Part shown: one piece after another, positions 25,717 to 35,900 of the stretch
Numbering within the stretch: the stretch's first letter is position 1
How the letters are laid out: each line of letters opens with the position of its first letter
NCBI GenBank assembly: GCA_045657945.1
Contig: JAZOUB010000009.1
Span: forward strand, 1-64,000
Direction of reading: 5' to 3'
Source: HGM04593 sp045657945
GTDB taxonomy: Bacteria > Bacteroidota > Bacteroidia > Bacteroidales > Bacteroidaceae
DNA: 64,000 nt
Notes under the pieces: model-generated
Databases searched by the model: none
Seen by the model: the letters and a program-made list of their open reading frames with translations, nothing else
What the model was told of the DNA's origin: nothing
Translations under genes and position numbers: made by a program

Positions 25717-27594
25717 TTATCTGTTAACACTCTGTTTCACCTCCTCAACACCCTCAATGCGCGAGATGCTGTCTATCACCTCCTGCAACTCGGCCGACGA
25801 GTGTACGGGAAACTCCATAGAGCAATAGCCGATAGCATCACGGCTTTCGGTTGAAATACGGGTCAATGAAAGTTGAAGTTTATTTGTTATACAGTCTATA
25901 AGGTCAATCAGGAGGTGATTGCGGTCAATAACCACAATGTCAATCTTCACGGGATAGAGGAACTCACGATCCTCTTCAAAGTTCACTGCAACAATATCAT
26001 CTCCATGCTGTGACGCCAAGCGTATTGCCACCTTGCAGTCGCGACGGTGGATAGATATTGAACCGTCGGGGTTCTTGAAGCCGATGACTTCGTCGCCAGG
26101 CAGCGGACGACAATGCTCGCAACGGTCATACTGGAGTTTGCGCTGCTTGTTGAGGAAGTTATTGATATGTGACTTGGCCTTGAAGGTCGATACATAGTCG
26201 AGCCAGTCGCGTTTTGGAGTAACATTCTCGTTTGAGCCAATCTGCACCACATCGCCGCGCTCTAGTTCTGTCTTTACCGAACATAGTTGACCGTTGATGC
26301 GTGCATAGTGGGCATGAAGCCCCAAGTCGCTATGTATTTCAAAGGCGAAATCGAGTGCAGTCGCTCCCTTGGGAAGAATGATACCTTTTCCATCGGGGGT
26401 ATATGCCTCAATATCATCATTGTAGAACGATGATGTAACGCCATCCATATATTCAACCTCCTTACCGCGGGTTGCCATCTCCTGAAGCACATGCTTGAAC
26501 TTCTCGAGCCAGTTGGTGATTGTGGTCTCGGTACTCTCGGCAATACACCCGAACTGTGATTTGCGTATCATTCTTTCAGAAGAGATGTGTACCTCTTCCC
26601 AAGTTCCCTGAGGAGTGAGAAGTTTTACATGATAGCTCTGGTAGCCGTTCTCTTTGGGAGAGTCGATGTAGTTTGCCACACTACCCGGTTTCTCCTTGAA
26701 ACGGTCGGTAAGGATTGAGTATATCTTGAGGCTCATGTCCTTCTCGGAATACTCATGTGTATTAGGATAGATGATACGGATATAGTACTTTCCCTCGACA
26801 TGCTTGAAATCACAGCCGGTACTGTGCATTTTGCGCCATGCACTGTAAGGTCCACGGGAATAGACCTCGGTGCGAGCCATGAGAATGTCATTATTCTCGA
26901 GCAAGCGTTCAATCTCGAACATAAAGGCCCTGAGTCCCGGATCGCGCTCCTTCAAGTCCTTGGCAAGTTGTTCATCTATGTAGGCATAGTCGCGCGGACA
27001 ACGGTAACGGAACGAGAGGTTCTCCATCTCGCGCTTGATGTAGTAAAGTCCAAGACGATGCGCCAAAGGAGCATAGAAGTAGTCGGTTTCACCGGCTATC
27101 TTCATCTGCTTGTCGGGACGCATGCTGCTGAGCGTTCGCATGTTATGCAGGCGGTCGGATAGTTTGATGAGCAAGGCACGGATATCGTAGTGCAACGAGT
27201 CAAGCATCTGCTTGTAGTTATCGATCTGGCTCGACGACTTTGCCGTGCTCTTCTTTTTCTTCTTGGTTACCACGTTCACCAGGAATGCCACATCGTCGCC
27301 AAAGCGTTCACGTATATCTTCAATTGTGTACTGGGTATCCTCGACAACATCGTGCAGGAATGCTGCGATAATGGGGTTTGCTCCAAGGCGCAACTCTTCG
27401 GCCACAATCCTTGCAACTGCAACAGGGTGCATGATATATGGCTCGCCCGACTTGCGACGTTGTTCCTTGTGCGCCTCGCGCGCAAGGAGATAGGCATCAT
27501 TTATGCGTTTGACATCCTCGGACGAAAAGCGGCGTGCAAGACGCACGAGCAGTTCGTCAACCTGCTGGTCAATTTTCTTACTTTCCAAGTCCAT
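25717..27594 (-). CDS. RelA/SpoT homologue, predicted mainly (p)ppGpp hydrolase
   Basis: 625-aa protein with HD hydrolase, synthetase-like, TGS and C-terminal ACT-like domains. The hydrolase site is intact (MHPVAVA, LHDVVEDT, DRLHNMRTL). In the synthetase domain the catalytic Arg motif RxKH(I)YSIYKKM reads YSRGPYSAWRKM, and the Mg-binding Asp (FDLxAxRI) is replaced in GKYYIRII; NGYQSYH and the Glu of EEVHIS remain. Synthetase activity is therefore doubtful. It is shorter than typical Rel (~730 aa). The start MDLESKK at 27594 is supported by the normal N-terminal length. The symbol is left open because relA and spoT cannot be separated here. Confidence 0.93.
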   Translation of the reverse strand: MDLESKKIDQQVDELLVRLARRFSSEDVKRINDAYLLAREAHKEQRRKSGEPYIMHPVAVARIVAEELRLGANPIIAAFLHDVVEDTQYTIEDIRERFGDDVAFLVNVVTKKKKKSTAKSSSQIDNYKQMLDSLHYDIRALLIKLSDRLHNMRTLSSMRPDKQMKIAGETDYFYAPLAHRLGLYYIKREMENLSFRYRCPRDYAYIDEQLAKDLKERDPGLRAFMFEIERLLENNDILMARTEVYSRGPYSAWRKMHSTGCDFKHVEGKYYIRIIYPNTHEYSEKDMSLKIYSILTDRFKEKPGSVANYIDSPKENGYQSYHVKLLTPQGTWEEVHISSERMIRKSQFGCIAESTETTITNWLEKFKHVLQEMATRGKEVEYMDGVTSSFYNDDIEAYTPDGKGIILPKGATALDFAFEIHSDLGLHAHYARINGQLCSVKTELERGDVVQIGSNENVTPKRDWLDYVSTFKAKSHINNFLNKQRKLQYDRCEHCRPLPGDEVIGFKNPDGSISIHRRDCKVAIRLASQHGDDIVAVNFEEDREFLYPVKIDIVVIDRNHLLIDLIDCITNKLQLSLTRISTESRDAIGYCSMEFPVHSSAELQEVIDSISRIEGVEEVKQSVNR

Positions 27595-27760
27595 ATGCTA
27601 AACTACATATATTATTACAGAATGTACAAAAATGGCAAAAATTTATCCATTGTCAAAATATTTTCACACATTTTATCCGCACCCTCTAAAAAATATTTGA
27701 CAGCAACGGCATCCACGCCATAATTCTTCTTTTTCTTTCGTTTTTTACACTGTTTTTACT

Positions 27761-27768
27761 TAACTTTG
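27761..27768 (+). promoter_or_regulatory. Candidate -7 box of pheS
   Basis: TAACTTTG matches TAnnTTTG and lies 30 bases before the pheS start. The -33 element is poor (TTCG at 20 bases). No tRNA-Phe attenuator or T-box-like structure is evident in the 204-bp upstream spacer. Confidence 0.5.
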
Positions 27769-27798
27769 CACTTTAGAATAAAATAACAAGACACAGCT

Positions 27799-28818
27799 AT
27801 GATAGAAAAAATAAACGGTTTGCTCCAGGAAATAGCAGCTTCAACAGCAACCAATGCCGAGGAGTTGGAGGCGCTCCGCCTCAAGTACTTGAGCAAGAAA
27901 GGTATCATCAACGGCCTCATGGCCGAGTTCCGCGAGGTTCCTGCCGAGCAGAAACGCGAGGTTGGTGTAAAGATAAACGAGTTGAAGAACGCGGCACAGG
28001 ATCACTTCAATACCCTCAAGGAGCAGATTGAGAACAAGGAGGAGGCACAGTGCGAGATTGACCTCACACGCCCTGCCTACCCTACTACCCTTGGTACACG
28101 CCACCCGCTCTCTATCGTGAAGAACGAGATTGTTGACATCTTTGCTCGCCTTGGCTTCTCCATTGCCAACGGTGTTGAGGTTGAGGACGACTGGCATGTA
28201 TTCTCGTCAATGAACTTTGCCGAGGATCACCCTGCACGCGACATGCAGGACACATTCTTCATCGAAGCACACCCCGACATCATCCTGCGCACACACACCA
28301 GTAGCGTGCAGAGCCGCGTAATGGAGACAAGCCAGCCCCCTATCCGCATCATTGCTCCGGGCCGTGTTTACCGCAACGAGGCCATCAGCTACCGTGCGCA
28401 CTGTTTCTTCCACCAATTGGAGGGCTTGTACATTGACAAGAATGTTTCTTTTACAGATTTGAAGCAGGTGCTTCTTCTCTTTGCCCAGGAGATGTTCGGC
28501 AAGGAGACAAAGATACGTCTGCGCCCATCATACTTCCCATTCACCGAGCCAAGTGCCGAGATGGACATCAGCTGTAACATCTGCGGTGGCAAGGGCTGTC
28601 CATTCTGCAAGAACACCGGTTGGGTAGAGATCTTGGGTTGCGGTATGGTTGATCCCAACGTGCTCGAGCTTTGTGGCATCGACAGCAAGGTATATTCGGG
28701 CTACGCATTCGGTATGGGTATCGAGCGCATCACTAACCTCAAGTATCAGGTAAAGGACCTTCGCCTCTTCAGCGAGAACGATGTCCGTTTCCTCAAGCTA
28801 TTCGAGAGTGCGAACTAA
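27799..28818 (+). CDS. pheS: Phenylalanine-tRNA ligase alpha subunit
   Basis: Class II aminoacyl-tRNA synthetase catalytic subunit. N-terminal coiled coil, then LGTRHPLSIV, the motif 2 region TSSVQSRVM, HCFFHQLEGLYID and motif 3 GYAFGMGIERI. 339 aa, as expected. pheT is not adjacent, which is usual in Bacteroidales. The phosphatase gene follows 18 bases downstream. Confidence 0.97.
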   Translation: MIEKINGLLQEIAASTATNAEELEALRLKYLSKKGIINGLMAEFREVPAEQKREVGVKINELKNAAQDHFNTLKEQIENKEEAQCEIDLTRPAYPTTLGTRHPLSIVKNEIVDIFARLGFSIANGVEVEDDWHVFSSMNFAEDHPARDMQDTFFIEAHPDIILRTHTSSVQSRVMETSQPPIRIIAPGRVYRNEAISYRAHCFFHQLEGLYIDKNVSFTDLKQVLLLFAQEMFGKETKIRLRPSYFPFTEPSAEMDISCNICGGKGCPFCKNTGWVEILGCGMVDPNVLELCGIDSKVYSGYAFGMGIERITNLKYQVKDLRLFSENDVRFLKLFESAN

Positions 28819-28836
28819 AACACAGCATACCACAAA

Positions 28837-29337
28837 ATGGCAACAACAATATACATGACTCGCCACGGCGAGACAATAGAGAACTCAAAAGGATTGTTCC
28901 AGGGACAGACACCTGGACATTTGTCGGAACTTGGCAAGGAGCAGGCATTGACCTTGCGCCCTAAACTTGCAGAGTTGGAGTTTGAAGTTGTATTGTGTAG
29001 CGACCTTAAACGTTGCCTCGACACAGCCGAGATTGCACTTGAGGGCATTGAGTGCACCTTTATAAAGGAGCCACTGTTGCGCGAACGTGACCTTGGCAAC
29101 CTTGCAGGCACACCCATAAAGGGAGCAACACTCAACGAGACCGTAGAGACCGAGGAGTCAATGAAGGAGCGCGCACACAAGTTTATAGACAAGGTGCGCC
29201 GCGAATACCCCAACAAAAAGATTCTCGCTTTCAGCCACGGTTTCTTCTGTCGCATAATGGAAGCTGAGATTAAGGGAGTTACGCACCGCGATGTAACACT
29301 CTTCGGAAACTGTGAGATAAGGGAATTCATAGTATAA
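28837..29337 (+). CDS. Histidine phosphatase (phosphoglycerate mutase-like)
   Basis: 166-aa cytosolic phosphatase-fold protein. The catalytic RHG motif is in MTRHGETIEN, the second catalytic region is SDLKRCLDTAE with Arg, and the C-terminal His in SHGFFCRIM. It is small for a true glycolytic mutase, so a broad-specificity phosphatase is more likely. Co-transcribed with pheS and ended by a clear terminator. Confidence 0.9.
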   Translation: MATTIYMTRHGETIENSKGLFQGQTPGHLSELGKEQALTLRPKLAELEFEVVLCSDLKRCLDTAEIALEGIECTFIKEPLLRERDLGNLAGTPIKGATLNETVETEESMKERAHKFIDKVRREYPNKKILAFSHGFFCRIMEAEIKGVTHRDVTLFGNCEIREFIV

Positions 29338-29357
29338 AATATACCTAACATATTATT

Positions 29358-29391
29358 AAGACACTGCACTCAAAATGCAGTGTCTTTTTTT
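29358..29391 (+). terminator. Rho-independent terminator
   Basis: AAGACACTGCA/TGCAGTGTCTT hairpin followed by a T-run. Confidence 0.9.
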
Positions 29392-29470
29392 CGCCATTAC
29401 CGTTCCGCTCTCTCCTGCCATGCTATTACTAATAATAAAAGTTAAATCTTTGTCATTGCACGATTTTACA

Positions 29471-29512
29471 TTTCTAAAAGTTTAGAATTCTAAAACTTTC
29501 GTTATACATTTG
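29471..29512 (+). promoter_or_regulatory. Promoter and BlaI-type operator
   Basis: -7 box TACATTTG (29505-29512) with a TTAG -33 box 19 bases upstream. The -33 region sits inside an imperfect palindrome, AGTTTAGAATTCTAAAACT, suitable for binding the dimeric BlaI-family repressor encoded next. Confidence 0.6.
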
Positions 29513-29558
29513 CCTCAAACAATCTTGGATAATTATTAAAATTACGGAACAAGAAACA

Positions 29559-29945
29559 ATGAGCAAGAAAAAATTCGACACACTGACAAAAGCCGAGATG
29601 CAGGTGATGAATGCACTGTGGGAGATGCCCGACGGTGGCTGCATTCACGATATCATAGAAAAGTACCCCGAGCCAAAGCCTGCATACACCACAGTTTCCA
29701 CATTCCTGAAAATCCTCTTTAACAAAGGATTTGTTGATTACCGCAAGCTCAGTGGCAAGACACACACCTACTACCCTCTCATAACACGCGAGGAGTACAC
29801 TAACCAGGTGATGAAAGATGTCAAGGATTCGTTCTTTGGCGGTTCGGGTTCATCTATGGTGAAATTCTTTGCACAGAACGAGAAACTGAGCGAAGCCGAC
29901 ATAAAGGAACTGTTGAAAATAATACAAGGAAACGAAAACAAGTAA
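29559..29945 (+). CDS. blaI: BlaI/MecI-family transcriptional repressor
   Basis: 128-aa winged-helix repressor (LTKAEMQVMNALWEM, then TTVSTFLKILFNKGFV recognition helix). Family members are inactivated by a partner M56 membrane protease on envelope stress or beta-lactam. Such a protease is encoded two genes downstream. Its stop TAA shares a base with the next ATG, so translation is coupled. The palindrome over the promoter points to autoregulation. The exact signal is unknown and need not be a beta-lactam. Confidence 0.92.
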   Translation: MSKKKFDTLTKAEMQVMNALWEMPDGGCIHDIIEKYPEPKPAYTTVSTFLKILFNKGFVDYRKLSGKTHTYYPLITREEYTNQVMKDVKDSFFGGSGSSMVKFFAQNEKLSEADIKELLKIIQGNENK

Positions 29946-31159
29946 TGAGAACAACGAATTACAAATTCACCACTATCTTCTTCCTTCTTTTTGTAGCATT
30001 GACAGCCAACGCACAAAAGATAACAGTTACAAACAGAGAAGGAACAATAGAAACCACTCTTGGTAACACAAAAGGAATTTATTCCGACGGACTCAACTTC
30101 AACGAGTTTTTCACCAGCGCCACAATCACAGCAAGGGTAAAGGCAAACAAAGAGGGAGAAGCCACAAGAATCAATATCACAAAGTGCAAAGTATCATCTG
30201 TTGGGAACTGCGACGAAAAATCCTTGAACACTGCAAAAAAGCTACTGAAAGAGAATTGCAAAAACATTATCGCCGGTGAAAAATGGAACTGCGGTAAGAA
30301 CAGTTGCCGCATAATTTACAAAGCCGGTAAAACTCAAAAGGCTGAAAAACCGAAGATTAGTAAAGAGATTCAATCAATAATCGACGCGCACATTACAGAC
30401 GAGAAAAGGAGAGAGATTTATGGCATAAACGGCAGCGCGTTCATAAATGCGAAAATAGACCACGAAGGTAAAATATACGATACCGGATACATTGGCTGCA
30501 TAATTTGGGACACAAGGTGGCAGACCGCCCGTCGCAGCGACCTAAACAGCCTGCACATTGCTGTAGGGTCAAGTTCCATTACAAGCATCAGACTGCGCCC
30601 CGACTATTCAAGCACTGAATATAAGACTGTGGAGAATGCAAGAAAGCTCCTGAAGAGCACAGCCAAAAGCATTGGAAATGAGTTGGAAGGTAAATATTTT
30701 CCCACAGCATCAAAGGAGAATATATGCATTGAGGTAAACATAAACGGATACGATGTTGACATTGAGCAAAGTGAGCCGGAGTACCCCGACGGTTATAAGG
30801 CTCTAAAGAACATATATGTCGAAGAGTTGAAGAATGACAAGACCATTTCACGCAACAACATAAAAGGACACATAGACATCTATCTGAAGATTAAAAAGAA
30901 CGGTAAAGCCATATTCTACTCTGCCAACCCGGAAATCTCAAGCACTAACGGAAAAAACAGCGAAAGTAAAATTATAAAAGAGATTATAGACTGTTTGAAA
31001 AAGACAACAAAAAAGATGCCACGCTGGACACCGGCAACATTCGACGGCAAGGAGATTGAAAAAATTGCCCGCTTGCGCATTGAATTGAAGACATATGATA
31101 ATGACATTGCAGTCCTGTCATTCTATATTTGCAATGTCATTGGCTCGTTCATTTCTTAG
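29945..31159 (+). CDS. Secreted protein with TonB C-terminal-like modules
   Basis: 404 aa with signal peptide (TTIFFLLFVALTANAQ). Two segments (around residues 130-230 and 280-395) have the pattern seen in TonB C-terminal-like domains of Bacteroidota M56 systems, for example KKMPRWTPATFDGKEIEK near the end. Function unknown; the position between repressor and sensor-protease suggests a periplasmic partner of the signalling unit. Coupled to blaI by an overlapping stop/start. Confidence 0.65.
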   Translation: MRTTNYKFTTIFFLLFVALTANAQKITVTNREGTIETTLGNTKGIYSDGLNFNEFFTSATITARVKANKEGEATRINITKCKVSSVGNCDEKSLNTAKKLLKENCKNIIAGEKWNCGKNSCRIIYKAGKTQKAEKPKISKEIQSIIDAHITDEKRREIYGINGSAFINAKIDHEGKIYDTGYIGCIIWDTRWQTARRSDLNSLHIAVGSSSITSIRLRPDYSSTEYKTVENARKLLKSTAKSIGNELEGKYFPTASKENICIEVNINGYDVDIEQSEPEYPDGYKALKNIYVEELKNDKTISRNNIKGHIDIYLKIKKNGKAIFYSANPEISSTNGKNSESKIIKEIIDCLKKTTKKMPRWTPATFDGKEIEKIARLRIELKTYDNDIAVLSFYICNVIGSFIS

Positions 31160-31215
31160 CGACCCGCACGGCATGATTTTCATCCATGCTCCGTGCGACC
31201 AACCGCTAATGAACT

Positions 31216-31275
31216 CGCCGATGACAAAACTAAGTTTTGTCATTCTGAACGGAATAAAATGGAGTGAAGAATCTA
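31216..31275. repeat. Dispersed GTCATTCTGA-type repeat with palindrome
   Basis: Contains TGACAAAACTTAGTTTTGTCA-like arms followed by GTCATTCTGAACGGAAT and GAGTGAAGAATCT, a motif common in Bacteroidota intergenic DNA. A related motif, GTCATTTCGACGGCCG...GGAGGAGAAATCTC, lies at 32838-32870. Confidence 0.5.
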
Positions 31276-31295
31276 ATAGAATCAAGTATCAAGCT

Positions 31296-32798
31296 ATGAC
31301 AGCCATACTAACCTACATACTGAAATGGGCATTGAGCCTTGCTGTGCTCTACTTGCCGTTTGCTTTGCTGTTGCGCAAGGAGACATTCGCCACGCTCAAC
31401 CGCAGACTGCTGCTATGCATAATTGTGCTATCGGCAATACTGCCAAGCGTGATTGTCACCTACCCTGTCAATATTGAATTACCAAGCGAGAAGAGCGAGG
31501 TTGTGGCCGACGAGACTGTCGGTATTGATGCATACACACCCGGGGCTGGAGAGACGCTCACGCACGCACCACAAGGAGAGAGCGTGCAGGAAAGCCAGGG
31601 CATCAAGGAGTGGATCACAGCACGCAATGTTGCGACATTGTACCTTGCAGGCGTTGCCATTGCACTGCTGTTGTGGACAGTAAATATAGTGCGTACATTG
31701 CGTTGCATCAGTCACGGAACAACCTGGACCGACAGGCAAGACGGCATGACAATCCATTGCCACGCCAATGACACAGCTCCGTTCAGTTTCTTTGGCAAGG
31801 TGGTAATCTCGCAGGGCGACTATGATGAATGTGGCAAAGAAATTCTGCTTCACGAAGAGGGGCACATCAGGCATGGGCACTCGTACGACATGCTGCTGAT
31901 AAGCATTGTAAAGGCCTTTCAATGGTTCAACCCATTCATCTATCTGCTTGCAAATGACATGAAGGAGATACATGAATTTGAGGCCGACCGCTATGTATTG
32001 CAGAAGAACGGGGATGCCAGAGCATATCAACTGCTAATACTGAAGAAAGCCGCCGGAGAGAAGGCATTTCCGCTGGCAAATAATTTCGGCCAGAGCAGCG
32101 TGCGCAAACGCATTGCAATGATGGCACGCAAGGAGAGCAACAGCGGAAGACGCTGCAAATGGCTTTATCTGCTCCCGGTAACGGCACTCTACATTGGAGC
32201 TTTTGCACAACCCGAATATGTATATAGCAGAAAGGTATTGCCAATGGAGCCGGCAAACACAACTGCCACACTGCCCGTTGAGGGGATTGGAACGGAGGAA
32301 CATGCTTCACAGATTCATTGCATGCCGGTTGAGGTAAAGCCAACAATACCATACAGCAAGCCCTTGCCGCCTAAAGTTCCGAGAAAACTTGCAGCTGTTG
32401 AGATACCGGAGATTAAAGAGGTTGTACTACCGAACGAGAGTTTCTGCGAGTACATTGACCTTGAGAGTTCACCTGTGTGCGAGGCGTTGCGGGAAACCGG
32501 GCTAAAGAAATGCGATATTAAGGTGCGCTTCACTACCGGCAGCGACGGTCGCACAAAGAGTATTGATTTCGGCAGTTGCAACATCACTGCACCGGGGCAC
32601 ACCACCCCTGCCGATGTTGAGAATATAAAAACTACGGCAACAACAGCTGCAACACGCCATATTATTGCCAAAGAGTGGCAGACTGGAGGTAAAACAACAT
32701 ACGAGGCACACATAATATTCCACTACGGTCCCTCAATGGAGATTGCGAACAACAATTCACAACTGCCACTGATGGCCGGAGCTATAGCGATAAGATAA
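31296..32798 (+). CDS. M56 (BlaR1/MecR1-like) membrane metallopeptidase
   Basis: 500-aa sensor protease. N-terminal transmembrane helices (MTAILTYILKWALSLAVLYL and ARNVATLYLAGVAIALLLW) flank a short loop. Zinc motif HEEGH at residues 186-190 with downstream HEFEAD. No penicillin-binding sensor domain: the periplasmic tail instead ends in a TonB C-terminal-like module (VRFTTGSDGRTKSIDFGSC). Likely cleaves the BlaI-family repressor on an envelope signal. The start at 31296 gives a proper first helix; longer starts run into a dispersed repeat. Confidence 0.87.
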   Translation: MTAILTYILKWALSLAVLYLPFALLLRKETFATLNRRLLLCIIVLSAILPSVIVTYPVNIELPSEKSEVVADETVGIDAYTPGAGETLTHAPQGESVQESQGIKEWITARNVATLYLAGVAIALLLWTVNIVRTLRCISHGTTWTDRQDGMTIHCHANDTAPFSFFGKVVISQGDYDECGKEILLHEEGHIRHGHSYDMLLISIVKAFQWFNPFIYLLANDMKEIHEFEADRYVLQKNGDARAYQLLILKKAAGEKAFPLANNFGQSSVRKRIAMMARKESNSGRRCKWLYLLPVTALYIGAFAQPEYVYSRKVLPMEPANTTATLPVEGIGTEEHASQIHCMPVEVKPTIPYSKPLPPKVPRKLAAVEIPEIKEVVLPNESFCEYIDLESSPVCEALRETGLKKCDIKVRFTTGSDGRTKSIDFGSCNITAPGHTTPADVENIKTTATTAATRHIIAKEWQTGGKTTYEAHIIFHYGPSMEIANNNSQLPLMAGAIAIR

Positions 32799-32837
32799 CT
32801 ATTAAACGGAAAACTGTAAGTAAGCCTCACCTACTAA

Positions 32838-32870
32838 TGTCATTTCGACGGCCGCAGGGAGGAGAAATCT
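32838..32870. repeat. Dispersed GTCATTTCGA...GAAATCTC repeat
   Basis: Short intergenic motif of the type often repeated in Bacteroidota genomes, related to the one at 31216-31275. It lies between the M56 gene and the MG2 protein gene. Confidence 0.45.
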
Positions 32871-32932
32871 CTGAAAGTATTACACGCGGAATGACACATA
32901 GCATAACTACAGTACTGAAATACCAACAACCC

Positions 32933-35900
32933 ATGAAACGGACAAGCATCATACTTCTACTGCTGACAACACTGTTGCAAGGCACCCTTGCACAAACAGA
33001 CAGCGGCAGCGGCAACGGCGAGGCAACGCGCAACAGCCTCGACAACATTATAATACGCACAGCCATAAAGCAGAGTCTATTCCCCGAGGAGCGCGCGTAT
33101 CTGCACTTTGACAACACTGCCTACTACCTTGGCGAGAACATATGGTTCAAAGCCTATGTGACAAGCGGTGTCAACGACGAGCCTACAACAATGAGCCGTG
33201 TGCTGTATGTGGAGCTGGTATCACCCGAGGGTTATGTTGTAAAGACCAATAAATACAAGATAGAGAACGGCTGCTGTCATGGCTCATTTGAACTTACACC
33301 GCTGCTGTTGTCGGGTTACTACGAGGTACGCGCCTACACTCGCTACATGCTCAACCGTGGCAAGGAATCAATCTTCAGCCGCGTATTCCCAATATTCGAC
33401 AAGGTGAATGCCGACAACTGGGATTTCAAGAACATGCTCGACCGCCGCAGGGGATTCCTTTCAGACATTGAGAAGAATGACAGCATAACAGGACTCGACC
33501 GCGAAATGGAATGGGTCAGCAGCAACCTTCCCGAATGTGACCTACGCTTTTACCCCGAGAGTGGACATCTTGTCAGCGGAATCAAAAGCACCGTTGCGTA
33601 TGAGGTATTTGGCGAGGACGGAATAAACAGTGACCGCAGCATAACCATTACTGCCGACGGCAAGCCATTGTTGACAAGCACCCCCGAACATCTGGGTAAA
33701 GGAACATTTGTCATCACTCCGAACAAGAATGTCAAGTACAGGGCGATACTGAAACAGGGAAAGAAAGAGAAGAAGTTCGACCTGCCACCGGTAGAAGAGG
33801 AAGGAGCGACTATAGAGGTTCTTGAACAGGATGGCACGTACTACATAACAGCACAGAATAACCTGAAGGCTGACACAGAAATGGGCTGTGCCGTCATGCG
33901 CCGCGGAAAGGTTTTCTTTTATGAGAGATTCTTCTCCAGCGACACCTGCATGCTCTTTGCCATAGACAGCAAGACACTTGGCGAGGGCGTGAACCGTGTG
34001 GTACTCTTCGTAAACGACAACATTCCGCTTGCCGAGCGACAGTTCTTTGTAACACACGCCGAGCCACTGGCAAGCGACATGTCTACAGCAAAGTTGCTTG
34101 TTACAAGCGACGGCGAAAGCATCGAGAAACTGAATGTCAACCCACACGGCAAGATAACCTTAGAGATTGAGCGCGAGGATGGAAAGCCCATCAGCGGAGG
34201 TACATTCTCACTCTCCGTGAGCGATGCCGACTACCGCCAGGAGACATCCTACACCTACAACATATATACATACATGCTGCTTGGCTCCGAGCTCAAGGGT
34301 TACATTCCCCATGCCGCACGCTACTTTGACCGGGCGAACATGAACCGCACACGCGAGCTCGACCTTGTGATGCTCACCCATGGCTGGACATCATACGACT
34401 GGAACAAACTCAGCCGTCGCGATATCAAGCTTGACCAACCCATTGAACGTGGCATAACCATCAAGGGACGCTTTATAAAGAAACGCCCCGACAAGCGTTT
34501 TGGAAAACTCGACAAGATAATTGTTACCAACAAGCCCAATGCAAACATAAAGTTCGACATAACATATAACGACAGCCTGCTCACGAAATACAATTTTAAC
34601 ACCGATGCCAACGGCGAGTTCCGCATACAGACACGCGACTTCACAGGCAAACGTGTTGCAAGGCTCATCGGTCCACGCACCTCATACGACAGCAGGGACA
34701 GTATCTTTGCTTTTGCACTTGACCGCTACTACTCGCCCGAGATGCGCCTCTACCACTATTGGGAGCGCAACACAGGCATGCCCACCACACAGGAGCGCCT
34801 TGTTGCCGAAAGGGACAGCATCATCAAGGTACGTCCGTTCGAGTACCTCATTTCACAGGTCGATGTTGTATCAAAGAAGAAACGCGAGGCCAACTACCGC
34901 CCTCCACGCAGCGAGATGCGTCTGGATTTCCTCGACGAGTGGGAGTATGCCCAGGATGTCACCTACCTTTGCAACGAGAAATCGGCCTACTATGGCGGCA
35001 ATGAGTGGCAATATGATTTCACCGGCACAGGCGACTTCAACAACTATGCCCCCACAGCAACCATTGAAGGTGCCGAGACCCTTTCAGCACTGGACCGTGC
35101 CGTCATGGCAAGCGGTGGAATATACAACAGCTCATTCAGCGGATTCAAGCGTGAGATGGGCAGCGGATTCCGTGCCGATGACGACGGCCACTACCGCATA
35201 AATGACCCGGCATTCTACAACACGCTCACCGCAGCCGACATTCTTCGCAGCGCATTCTGGCGCCACAACCTCAACTGGTGCTACTGGATACAGTCAATGG
35301 TGATTGATGGCGAATACAGTTCATTCGACACCCCCACCCCCGACACAGAATACCTAAAAGGTATCGAACCACGCAAGATGATGAACTTCAAGGAGATTGT
35401 CATCCGCTCCGACGAGAACACCCGTAAACTGTTCGGTGGAGGACAACGCATACTTCAGGCCCGTCACAAGAACAATGGCAACCTCGATTATACAGGCTAC
35501 TACGAAGGATTCTATGGACAGATGGGCATAAGCGCAAGGAACGGCAGCATTGATGATGCCCCCGATGCAGCCATACTTGGCGAGCGAATAAAGTCCATCT
35601 CACACAATGCCATTCCTAACTATGTTGCATGCTTCATCCCCAATACAGCCATAGACGAAAAACAAGGACTGATACCCGAACTCACCCAGCGTGGAACCAC
35701 ACGCTACACAATGGTCTATGGCTACACCGAGGAGAAGCAGTTCTACTCGCCCGACTACAGCACCATGAAGCCCGATGCCACCACTGCCGACTACCGCCGC
35801 ACGCTCCTGTGGTCGCCCGACATTACAGCCAAAAACGGCAAACTACAGATAGAGTTGTACAATAGCACATCGGCAAAAAGGATTGCCGTGGATATTGAAG

